DNA from: Pisolithus tinctorius
Lineage: Eukaryota > Basidiomycota > Agaricomycetes > Boletales > Pisolithaceae
DNA: 64,000 nucleotides
Direction of reading: 5' to 3'
Assembly (NCBI GenBank): GCA_024663395.1
Contig: JANFAH010000045.1
Span: 477,701-541,700, forward strand
In this document: one piece after another, positions 45,157 to 56,449 of the stretch
How positions within the stretch are numbered: position 1 is the first letter of the stretch
Layout of the letters: every line of letters starts with the position of its first letter
Position numbers and translations under genes: made by a program
The notes under the pieces: generated by a model
Databases searched by the model: none
The model's input: the letters and a program-made list of their open reading frames with translations, nothing else
What the model was told of the DNA's origin: nothing

Positions 45157-45502
45157 TGTCACACACCAAAGGTGTTTGGTGAGATGGACATGGATACAGC
45201 TGATGAATGGAGATGAAGACCATAGCTCTCATGCGAAGAAGGACAGCCAGAAATGTCAGCAGTCATCCCTCACACAAGAATGAGTCATCAATGCCAAAGA
45301 AAATGCTCCTTGACTCTGCTCCAAGTGGCACCCCGACTGGGACCCCGAAAAAATTTCCAGACCTCTCAGACCAGCCCTCGAAAGCAGAGCCCGTCACAGG
45401 CAAAGCGACGTAAAGCAGCGCCCTCTCAAGATTGAGCGAACAAGCTTAAGCATTCAATCTCACCCATAACCTGCCCAAACCCACAACACAACCCACCAGT
45501 AC

Positions 45503-47376
45503 ATGACCTCGACAGGACGAACGTCCTCGAGGTCAAGTTCCCACGCCATGCCAGGACCCCCGCCAGCCCCATGTGTGTCAAACCTCAGCAAGGCCACCAG
45601 AAGCGGCAGTCTCTCCCTTGAGGAAATTGTCAATGACCCAGACACTGAAATAAAAGACTTGGAATCAGCCAGAATATTCCTAGACCAGCTCTACACGATA
45701 CAGGGAGAACCGACTACTCCAGAACACATATCCCATGCCCTTTTCTACATCTCACAGGCGAAGGGAGTAAGCAACACCCTACGATCAGCCATCCACGCAA
45801 CAGCATACCTAGTCAGAGACCTAGCAACATTGGAAATTGCTGAATCCATCACTAAAGCCATATCAGAAAGACTAGAGACCTCTGTCGTTGCAGCCATATC
45901 CCCTCAAGTCGCCAAAATCCTCTCAGCCTCCGAAAACCTAGCAAAAATCAACGAGGATGCTGAAATGCTAAGTAGCCACATCACTGAAAAAATAGAATCC
46001 CTCACCAGCACAGTCAACAGCACGGACTCCAACCAGCTAGAGAGCAAGGTCCAGGACCTGATAGCCGATATGGGCACAATAAAGGAATCACTGGAAGACA
46101 TGAAAACCTTCATAGCGACTCAAAACCATGCCATTCCCCCAACACCATACAGAGACACGCTAGCATCGACCCCCCCCAACCCAAACCAGATCCCCCTAGG
46201 CAAGCAACTCTCACTGGAATACGCCAAGGCCCACACCACCATCAAAGAAAGACAAATACTCATCGACCCCGACAGCAACCACCACCTCTTAAACAGCACC
46301 ACCCCGAGGGAAACCATTATCGACCACATCAAACAGGCATTGGAATCAGTGGACAGAATAGACAGCCCGGATATGCAACTAAAATCGATCGCACAACTCC
46401 ACAACAACAGCATCCTGATTGAACTCAACAGCCAGGAAGCAGCAGCATGGATAAAGGCAGCACCCCAACAAAGAAACCTTCCTCACAAGACTAGGAGGCG
46501 AAGCCGTGATCAAAGACCGACAATACAACATCATGATCCCCTTCCTCCCAATCACAACCGACACCGAAAGGCCAGAAACCCTCTGCAACATGGAAAGTGC
46601 GAACAACATCCCGCAAGGCTTGATCACTCAAATCAAATGGATAAAAGACCCAGCTAAACATGCCCCACCCAGCGAGTTGCACATGCACTCGCCTCCCTGA
46701 CATCCCCGAAGTCGCTAACCAACTACTTAGAGACAGATTATACTGGGGCTTCGACAGACTCCGCCCCCACAAAGACAAGAAGGAGCCGATCAGATGCTTA
46801 AAATGCCAATGTATTGGCATTTAGCCAGAGATTGCAAACAAACAGAAGACACGTGCGGCATTTGCACACAAACCCATCATATGCAGGACTGTGACTCCAC
46901 CAAACATTTACTGCATTAACTGCCAAAGTGACTCTCACCCCAGCACCGACAGAAACTGCCCAGACCTAGCCAGAAGACGCAATGCAATGGACGATCGCAC
47001 CCCAGAGAACTGCATGCCATACTTCCTGACCACTGAAGAGTGGACACACGTCGAATTACCACCAAGACCGGCTAACCCAATCATACCAACAAGACCCCCA
47101 ATGATGCAACCGAATGCTCCAAGCCAATTCAGGCAGATGACCCTAGGAGAGGCAGCAAACATCCGTACCATCCCACCAAAGCGAGGCCAAAACAGCAGGA
47201 TAAGAGGAGGTAGAGGAGGCCCCATAACACACTATTTTCAAACACGCAATGACCACACCAACAGCGACCCAGCACCAACCCAGCCTGCCCCTGTGACAAC
47301 ACTACAGCCAATAAATCCGGACCCCCACCCCATCCTTGATCGATGCCTGAACGCCGAACACGCACCAATACGCTAA
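45503..47376 (+). pseudogene. LINE ORF1 (nucleic-acid-binding protein), frame-broken
   Basis: The first 330 or so codons are open (MTSTGRTSSRSSS...). There is a long helical region (about residues 110-210) and an RNA-binding-like middle (LEYAKAHTTIKERQILIDPD). Near 46,476 the frame shifts by one; the other frame continues with KDRQYNIMIPFLPIT. A zinc-knuckle cluster (CLKCQCIG, CGICTQTHHMQDC, CINCQSDSHPSTDRNCP) follows with a further break near 46,820. The last part is open to a stop ending at 47376. In Tad1-type LINEs ORF1p coats the RNA. Confidence 0.7.
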
Positions 47377-47389
47377 CCAAAATACGCAT

Positions 47390-50300
47390 ATGGCAGCAAA
47401 ACTTAAATACTTCTCACACTGCACTACACTCGCTAATAAACAGTCAAATAGCAGACGAATGGGACGTAATCACCATTCAAGAACCACCAATCGATCAAAT
47501 CAGCAACATACAGGCCAACACCCATTGGAAGGTCGTATACCCCTCAACAAAGCTAACACAAAACACCAAACCATGAGCGGTAACTCTAATTAATTCTAGA
47601 ATAAGCACTAATTCCTGGGAACAGATCGCCTTCCCATCTGTGGACGTCGTAGTAACACAACTAAGAACTGCCAAGGACACCTATGCAATATTCAACATCT
47701 ACAACGACTGCACACATGACCAGACCCTGGAGGCCCTAAGCACCTTCCTCACCGCGAACATAGAAAGGTCAGGACAACGGTGAACGATCACATGCTGTGG
47801 TTGGGTGACTTTAACAGACACCACCCCCTATGGGACGAGGACCACAACCACCATCTGTTCACAACAAGAGCTCTCGGATCCGCCCAGAAGCTACTAGAAC
47901 TAATAGCAGACTACAGGCTAGTACAAGCACTGCCCAAAGGCATACCCACCCTCCAGTCGTCCTCCACAGGCAACTGGACGTGCCCAGACAACGTGTTCTG
48001 TATGGAGTCAACGATGGAGAACCTGGTCAGCTGTGACACAAGACCGGAGGACAGAGGCCCCAATACAGACCACGTCCCGATCCTGACGTACCTCGAAGCA
48101 GACCTCACCCCATCTACGGTGACCCTGACTTACAACTACCAGGACATGGACTGGAAAGAATTCAACAAGACACTCAAAACCGAACTCGCTAAGGTCGGCC
48201 CCCCAAGAGTAATAGCCAACGTGCAAGAATTCCAGAGAAAAACAAGAGGAATCGAAGCAGCGCTACGAAGCACACTAGAGAAGGTAGTACCAAAATCGCG
48301 ACCACACCCGCACATGAAAAGATGGTGGACAAAGGAGCTAATGGCCCTATGCAAAGAACTCAAAACGCTAAGTAAAACCTCATATGCCTTCCGTGCCATT
48401 CACAATCACGAAAGTCACAGGCTGCGTAAGGACAAGGCAAAAGCCTATGACAGGGCTATCCAAGAAGCAAAGAAGAACCACTGGAGAAACTGGTTGGAAG
48501 AAGCAGGAGACGGCGACCTCTGGATAGCGAACGGATACATCTCCAAGCCCTATGGAGATGGAAGCAAAGCCAGAATACCGACTCTCAAAAAGACCAGCGA
48601 GGACAGCAACGAGACCCTGGCCAGCTCCAACGAAGACAAAAGCAAAATGTTCGCACAGATGTTATTTCCACCACCCCCGATCCAATTGTCGGTACCGCAA
48701 AACTACGATTACCCGGAACCAGCAACAATGTGGGACCCCATCACAAAGGATCAGCTCACCCGCACTGTCAAGAACCTCAACCCCTACAAAGTGCCAGGAC
48801 CAGACGGTGTAGCCAATATCGTGTTTCAGAAATCTCTGCTACTACTCGATTACTTACTACACTCTTTCAATGCAGTATTCACCCTGCGGACATACTACGA
48901 CCCCTGGAGGGAATCCACCACAATCATACTCAGAAAACCAGGCAAGCCTGACTACTTGACGCCAAAAGCCTACCGACCAATAGCGCTACTCAACACCACG
49001 GCAAAGCTACTATCAGCAATAGTAGCAGAACGGACATCATACATACTGGAAAAGCACCAACTACTCCCAGCAACTCACTTTGGTGGCAGACCAGGATGAT
49101 CGACAGAGGACTCGCTACTACTACTCAAGACAACCATACAGCACGCATGGAGACAAAGAAAAGTAGTATCCGTGCTGTTCCTGGACATAGAAGGTGCATT
49201 CCCCAATGCAGTCACAGACCAACTCTTACACAATATGAGAAAAAAGACGACTTCCCCGGACATAGTCCACTATATGGAGCGCTTACTAACAAACAGGAAG
49301 ATGAAACTATGCTTTGACGACTACGAGTCAAACTGGTTCCACATCAAGAACGGCATAGGACAAGGAGACCCCCTATTGATGATCCTATATGTCATCTACA
49401 GCGTGGACTTAGTGGAAACGGCAAAAGGTAAAAAAGAACTAACCCTAGCCTTCGTGGATGATATGGCATTCATCGCCATTGGCAAGAACTTCGAAGACAC
49501 CCACTTGACATTATCCGACATGATGGAACGGGAGGAAGGAGGCTTCGACTGGTCAGAGAAACACAACTCATGTTTTGAGACAAGTAAATTTGCACTAATG
49601 GACTTCACGCTCAACAGAAACAAGCCCAAACCCCCGCTAACAATAAGAGGTGCAACAATAACACCCACGACGACCCACAGGTTCCTAGGCGTAATTCTCA
49701 ACCAAGAATTGAGATGGAAAACACAGGCGGCCCACACAATAGCGAAGGGCATGAAACAAGCCCTACTGCTTAGAAGAATATCTGCGACATCATGGGGAAT
49801 ACCGATGAAGCTCATGCGGCAACTCTACCAAACAGTGGTAGTACCGAAGATGATGTATGCTGCACCAGTATGGATCCAGCCAACATATACCAGAGATCAC
49901 AACGCCAGAACAAGAGGGTCAAAAGGTATAACTAACCATCTCCTCTCAGTTCAAAGAGCAGCAGCCATAGCAATCATGGGTGCCATGAGGACCACCCCCA
50001 CTGACACCTTGCTAGCACACACACACATCCCCCCTGCATCACTCCTTATACAGCATACGCTATACAAAGCATCGCTCAGACTCTCGACACTACCAAGCGA
50101 ACACCCTCTCCACATACACGTCAGCAAAACAGCCAGGACTAACGTCAAGTGCCACTGAACAGCACTCCACCGTCTGACACATGACCTAAACGTCAATCCC
50201 AGGCAAATCGAAACTATCCTCCTGTATCCAACCCCACCAATGGAACGCCTGTCACATGCAACTGTCATAGCACCCAACAAAAAAGAAGCAATTGAAGACC

Positions 50301-51281
50301 TAGCAAGAATAAGAGACCGCATGCTAATCTTCACTGATGGATCAAGCATGGAGGAGGGTGTAGGGGTGGCAGTGGTCTTGTACGTAGACCGCCAACATGT
50401 AACCATGCTGCGGTACCACTTGGGAAGTGCCTCGCAACACACAGTGTTCGAGGCGGAGGTGGCAGCAATGCTGCTCGCAGTGCACCTCCTTGCAACCAAG
50501 GAGGAAGTTATGTTCCCAGCCACCATACTAGCTGACAACCAGGCAGTGATCAAATCGAGTGAGCAACCACTAGCGAAAACAGGACACTATCTACTAACGC
50601 AACCTCAGATTGGCAATCCAAGAAATCACCACCAAAGAATGCTTAGCAAGGAAAAGCATCACACTGCGGTGGATAGCAGGCCACATGGAAAGTAGAAGGC
50701 AATGAACTCACAGATGAAGAGGCAAAAATAGCAGCAAAAGGACCTAATTTCACCAGCCGTCCACAAGCGCTTCCACAGCGCTAAGGAAAAACCTACCCAT
50801 AGTGTGGCCACCCTCAAGCAGCTGCACAATGCGAGACTGGAGACCCTATGGTCCCAAATCTGGAACAAGTCCCCCCGGTATGACAAAACAACCAGCATCG
50901 ATCCATTTCCTACCCAAAAACTTGTTCGTGAAACTAGCCGCCTCCCTGCCCAAGAAACAAATGAGCCTCTACATGCACCTCTGCACAGGCCACGCACCAC
51001 TCAACAAACACTTACACCGACTCAAACAAAGCAACACCCCCACCTGCCTCCAATGCAGGAGGACTAGTTTGGAAAGCGTGCATCATTTCCTATTCCAGTG
51101 TCCCAGATATGACAGGGAGTGGTACGTCATGCAAAGAGCCCTAGGAAGAGACGCTACCTCCCTGTCGTTCCTACTGTCCAACCCAAAAGCCTGTCCACAC
51201 CTTCTCAAATATGTAGATGCCACCAAACGCTTTCATCACGTACTCGGTGAGGTACATACACTTGAACATGATGTAAGATAA
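47390..51281 (+). pseudogene. LINE ORF2: APE endonuclease, RT, RNase H; several breaks
   Basis: Endonuclease parts: IRIWQQNLN (47,378), WDVITIQEPP (47,460), and LWLGDFNRHHPLWDE with GPNTDHVPI (47,800-48,085). Reverse transcriptase: YRPIALLNTTAKL (48,970), VLFLDIEGAFPNA (49,175) and LAFVDDMAFIA with the catalytic DD (49,450). RNase H: LIFTDGSSMEEGVGVAVVLY (50,325), EAEVAAMLLA, ADNQAVIKS and a WIAGHME-type end (50,670). A C-terminal Cys/His cluster CLQCRRTSLESVHHFLFQC (51,045) follows. Breaks include TGA at 49,098 (where Arg is expected; CGA to TGA), a stop at about 47,575, one at about 47,780 and one after 50,158. RNase H within ORF2 supports the Tad1 group. Confidence 0.78.
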
Positions 51282-53533
51282 TGCAAAACCACAGGAAACA
51301 TTCAACAATAAACACGAAACCAGCTATAACCACACATACACCATCAAACGCCCTCACACCACACCCATTCCCCAAACCCCCACCCTTCCTACTCTCCCCC
51401 CCGCACACACAAAACACATGCTACAAACCCACCAGTCACACCCTCCCACCTCACCTTGATAGCTCCCAATCCCACGCTCCAACCGTTCACATGTTAACTG
51501 ACAACCCACTCCCTCGCCACACCGCGCAGTATAATGTCATGACAGCCCCATCCAACTGGACATGTAAGAACATGCTCGTAACCCAAAACCGACGCCCACA
51601 TGGCAGTCGACTAAGTGTAGTTAGAGTTACTCGTCTAGCCGAAGTACTAAACCACCCTTACCGAAAAAGCGGAGTGTCTAAAACGGCTGGCGGGAACGGA
51701 GGACTAATGGGGAACCGAAGGTTCTGCCATTAGGGCATTCACTCACTGGTAAGGTGTGGTAGGCACAGGGGGCCTCTGCTAGATCATTAACTAAGGTAGA
51801 ATAGTGCAGCATAGGGTAGACACACCCTCAAAGCACTTTAATTCAGAAAAAAAAAAAAAAAATGCCAAAGAAAAAGAAGGGAGCGAGTTAAGTTGCTGGT
51901 CAAAATTCTTAAGCGCCCGTGTATGGCATTCCAATTTTTGACATATCTCCGCCATTTCTGCAGATACTGAAACCATTCCCACACTCGCTTGTAGTGCTCA
52001 GCCATGCGATCCTACCTTCCAAAATTGGAAAGGATTTGCACACTCCACATGTTTCTACAGCACTCCCTCCAAAAAGCTGCTCATTTCGCTAATTCTTCTG
52101 ATATGGCTGCCTCCACATCAATCATTTTGCTTGTCCCCTTTGCTAGGGACCATGGCTACATATATCTACCAGGAGTTCCTACAGCTTCCATCCTGAAGCA
52201 TCCTGGTACATCCCATCCTCATCTGCCCCCTCTCAGCCCATCCAGCTTGGACAGCGCATTCTTTTGGCAGCATGACCTCTAGGAGGATGTTCTTTGGTCA
52301 CCTCAGGTCTGTCATTCACTTGGAAAGGTCTTATGTGGTCATTTCAGTCTCTCCAGTCCAGAAGCATATGGATCCTTCCTCCCTGCTCCCTGCAACATCT
52401 TCATACCAGTCTCATCCATCATTCTCCCAAAATTGCAACAGCTACAGTATAATCTACTGTTCTCTACTCTCCCTGATCACATCCATGACGAGTATGATGC
52501 ACATCTTGCCTCCTTATTGCAAGATACAGCAGAAGATGCTCCCCCTTCAGCCTCTCTTCCATCAGAGCCTCATTCATGAAGTTTTATTTGCTTCACTGAG
52601 AGGATGGTTTGGGGGGGAAAGTTGTGATCCCCTATGCTCCTGTCACCCCACAGACCCCCAAAGCTTGACCCCTATTGACATCTGACTCACCCTGTCCACT
52701 TTTGGATGTACTGTATCGGTATCAGATCAGTGCTGCCTCTCTGTCATCCCACTTTGGCCCAAAGGAGATCTCTTCAAGATGTGACATGCACAGCCTCCCC
52801 CTAATGTGATTCCAGTGTGCTTTCCCAGTTCCTCACATTACTTGACTCATACTCTGACATTCTGACTGTCCTTGACTCACCTATTGCCAATACTTACCAA
52901 TCTTTTGACTTTGCTTACTGATTCTTTGCTTTTTGGCTTACTTATCCTTACCAATGTTTACCAATGCTTTCCAAGATGATTACCCATCGCTTACATTCCT
53001 TACTTATCAGTTACCAATCACTTATCAAGTGTTTGCACCTTGTTTGCCATAGGCAATGCCCCTGTACTGTATATAAATCACTGTACTTAGATAGCTAAAA
53101 GAAGAAGACATCAGAGAGCCCCTCTTGCTCGCATTTCATCATCTCTCAGTAAATCATTCATCAGCTTCAATAGTTGAGACTTTATTAAGGGTCTAGCTAT
53201 CGTCTACTTCACTTATCATCATCTATTATCAATATACTTTGCTCCAAGCCCTTCCTGAGCTCAGTGCAGCCTAGGATGTCGAATTAAGTCATCATCCACC
53301 CATCTGTAGGCTGCCAGCAGTCTACCCCATCGCAATCTATCACATTCTTGCTCCCTCTTTGTCAGGAGCACCCCCAACCCTCTGCACTTGTCATTGAGTG
53401 TTGTAGTTTGCAAAAACCCTCCCAAATCAAAGGTTCTACCATCTAGGTACCACATAGGCACACCACCACTCGCTCTTTTGTCTTTTGTGTTGGTTTTGGT
53501 TGGTTTCCACCACTGAACCTCACTTTGACTCAC

Positions 53534-54505
53534 AGCGGTGGCACAGCTACTGAATCCTAGATGACTCTGCATGAGTGTGGAATTTTCAGATCAGCATTTT
53601 GATGACTGAGTGACATGTGGGAGGTTGGTAAAAAACTCCAAAGGCAACAGGGGTTGGGAGGAAACATGAAAACACAAGCAGGAAAAATTCCAAAATGGGT
53701 TTGTCATAGAGGCCTGTGGAATTCAGAGACAGATTCCTGTTCCAGCATCAGGGAGTATATGGCTCCCTACACCTCCCGGAGACTTCAAATGCTGACCAAC
53801 CTCAGTCAGACTGAACCAAGATGTGACAGAGACGAGTGGAATTTCAGCAGACGTTATGTAACAATGATGGCACAAGGTCAGAATTCTGCCTTGTGCAGAA
53901 GGGCATTCCACATTGTATGAGATAGCCCTGTGGAATTTAAACCTGCCCAGAAGGTGGCTCACCACTCATCAAACTCCCACTCCCCAGTTACATCTGCTGT
54001 AGGAATAGGTAATATGAAGTTATACCCAGAATTAGTAAACATCAGTGATGGGCGAGATTTGCACTCAACCCAAAAGGGAGGTCCTGTTTTGAGAAAAGAA
54101 GAAGTAGTAAAATGTAAAAAATGCGAACTAGAAATGCAGACTTAGCTCTGTCTGTCTAATAGCTCTTGCCAGTCCTCCTGGCCCTTTGGGTACTCCCCAA
54201 AGTAACAATTCTAACTTTGAAAACATGCCAAAATGCAAGACAAAATCACCCTACTACTGAGGGCCTGTGACATGAACTGCTTGTATGGTAAACTGAACTC
54301 ATGCAAACACAGCACATGCGCTTAGTCAGCAACATGGCTGCTTGCCACTAAGTCCAGTGGTACAAACATGAAAAACAAAAGAAGGAAATAAAACAAAAAG
54401 AAAACTCCCCACCCCTGAACTCTTGACTCAGACAGCTTCTCCTAGGGAACTCAAACTTGTTCCCTACACTGCATCCACTACCCAAGCCCATACACAGCCT
54501 ATGCC
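53534..54505. other. No supported gene
   Basis: Flank of the A3 insertion. There are short open stretches only and no domain. It may contain the upstream region of the gene starting near 54,506. Confidence 0.35.
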
Positions 54506-54985
54506 ATGCAAGCCTACTCAATCCATGATGCACAACCGGTTTGCAGCATGAGGGACCAGGCCATCACCTCGCTGTCAGCAGCATTAAGGCATGTTAGGGT
54601 GCTAATCAACACAGTGCCATGGCCCAAGGAGAGCTTAGAGGTGATATACGAGTGGGTGGAGGACTGGGACCAGACTTGGGTAAGTGCACTAGAGCCCATG
54701 CAACACAATGCACTGACCAATCCCCAGGCTGGGATCTACTCATGGTGGAAGTACATTGATGAGAACAAGATCTCCATCCCAAAGGTGCACGATGCCAACC
54801 TATGCAACATGACCGAGGAATCTGCAATATGGCAGAACAAGGTGATCCCAGTGGTGATAGCAATAGCAGATCTCTGGCAGCCAGAAGGGCAGCACAGATT
54901 CAATGTTGATGATCTTTTTGAGGACTACCAGGAGTGGGTAGAGGAGAGAACATGGTTGGAGGCTGAGAGATTGGCTAAGGCACTG

Positions 54986-55437
54986 TGTTACGCTCGACCG
55001 AAGTCAAGATGTAGGGAGAGCTCAAACACAGACTGTGGTTTCTACTAAGCAGACAGCTGTAGTAACCTCTGTAAATGACAGAGGATTTTAGGGCAATGCC
55101 AGTAAGAGTGGTCCTTGTTAGGGACACTGAGGGCGAAGTTCTGAGAACACTGCGTATGATTGAGCAGCTCAAGTCTGGGTCTCCAGGACTTGAGCCAGCG
55201 ACCTAAAACTACAAGAGGAGGACCATGAGGTGTCCTCATGTACTAGAGGTAACTATGCCATTGGTTGAACAACGACAACACATGTCCTAAGCATGTAACG
55301 AGCTAGTAATGCCAGTGGTGGAAATAGAGAGCCATTGGATCAGAGAGAAGACGGCTCTAAAAGGAAACTGAGTCCAACAGATCAAAAGTAAAGTAAATGT
55401 ACAACAGAAGAGGAAAAGTTAGGGGTGAAACATAACA
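54986..55437 (-). repeat. Gypsy B 3' LTR
   Basis: 452 bp. On the minus strand it is preceded by a purine tract (TTAGAGAGGGGG). Confidence 0.88.
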
Positions 55438-55474
55438 TTACCCCCTCTCTAAGTGTTGAAGTCCCTGACTTCAA

Positions 55475-56389
55475 CTACTCTCCATAGGGTTCTCCAGTCA
55501 TGTTGCTGATGGCAGAGTCATCAAAGTCAAAATCATTGCTGCACAAGTCATTATCCTCACTCCCAACGAGGGTATGATCATCTACCAGGGTGGGGGTAGC
55601 TATCCTGTCCTGTAAAGGACGACGAGGGCGTATAGAAGGGCATTGGACCTGAGTATGCCTGGGACGAGTGGTGTGACAAAGGAGACATTCATACTGTCCA
55701 CAGTTGACGTGGATATGGCCAAGGCAGCGACAGACGTAACATGCTTGACAATAGTGTGGATCGGATGGAGTAAGGGGTCTATCGAACTCCATCATTGCGT
55801 TTAGCACAGGAGTTGGTGGCAACTGAGCAAGGGTTTCGATGATATTTAATGTGTAGTCAAGTTCAGCACGGGAGACGCCAAAGGCCATCTCAGGGTCCAC
55901 CTCAGATGGCGAACTGTGAGACTCGCAAGGCTGAGGATTAGGGCCTGACAAGCAGCAGGTGCAAGGTCTGTCGGCTCTTCGGAGAGAGCGGGAAGAGTGG
56001 GAGGACGATGATGGCGACAATGCCGGAGGGGAGGACAACATGGAGGAAACCGGAGGGGAGGTTGCAGTCGAGGGTCTTCTAGACCCAGGAGGAGGGGGAG
56101 TGATTAGCATAGGATATTGACGGACGTTGTAGATGAGGTCTGCGCCTCCAAGGACATTGAAAAGTCTAAGTAAAAGGGGGACCTGCTGAACGGCGATTTC
56201 ATTTAGAATGGTGCGGGCGGGGGACAGAAGGGGGTTTTGGCGATTGACATAGTGGGAAAGTTCCTCAAGCCAAAGGGCTTGGATGGTGGCGTGGTATACA
56301 AGGTCAAGTGGAGAGTTCTCATCCACTTCATGATAGACAGTGCTGAGAACCGCAGGGGCGGCGATGAAGAGTCGGTATGAGGCAATCAT
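55475..56389 (-). CDS. Gypsy B third ORF after pol, zinc-knuckle bearing, 304 codons
   Basis: The open frame MIASYRLFIAAPAVLSTVYHE... ends MTGEPYGE at 55475. The N-terminal half is helical, the middle is Pro/Ser-rich, and the C-terminal part has CYVCRCLGHIHVNC (C-x2-C-x4-H-x4-C, a canonical zinc knuckle) followed by CLLCH. It occupies the env position but has no signal peptide or transmembrane helix. The ACYxCxxLGH core is shared with the third ORF of Gypsy A. It has stayed open although Pol of the same copy has several stops. The frame may extend upstream, overlapping the end of Pol. Confidence 0.6.
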   Translation of the reverse strand: MIASYRLFIAAPAVLSTVYHEVDENSPLDLVYHATIQALWLEELSHYVNRQNPLLSPARTILNEIAVQQVPLLLRLFNVLGGADLIYNVRQYPMLITPPPPGSRRPSTATSPPVSSMLSSPPALSPSSSSHSSRSLRRADRPCTCCLSGPNPQPCESHSSPSEVDPEMAFGVSRAELDYTLNIIETLAQLPPTPVLNAMMEFDRPLTPSDPHYCQACYVCRCLGHIHVNCGQYECLLCHTTRPRHTQVQCPSIRPRRPLQDRIATPTLVDDHTLVGSEDNDLCSNDFDFDDSAISNMTGEPYGE

Positions 56390-56449
56390 CTGATTGCTAG
56401 CGGGTTGTCATTGCTGATGGGCAAACAGAGTGTGGTGGCGAGAAGGCTC

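Larger units (their letters stand above)
45304..51861 (+). mobile_element. Tad1-like LINE, 13-bp target duplication, poly(A) tail
   Basis: Flanked by ATGCCAAAGAAAA at 45291-45303 and 51862-51874, with a run of about 15 A immediately before the right copy. This is the hallmark of target-primed reverse transcription. Two ORFs: a coiled-coil/zinc-knuckle ORF1 and an endonuclease-RT-RNase H ORF2. About 6.56 kb, likely near full length. Confidence 0.87.
45157..53533 (+). mobile_element. LTR-like unit A3, split by a LINE
   Basis: The 5' part is 45157-45303 and the 3' part 51862-53533; the two abut exactly at the corresponding point of A1. Flanks are AGTGG (45152-45156) and AGCGG (53534-53538), a 5-bp duplication with one change. 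Its internal ORF (from about 52,104) is frameshifted near 52,185. TATATAAAT occurs at about 53,072. Confidence 0.75.
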
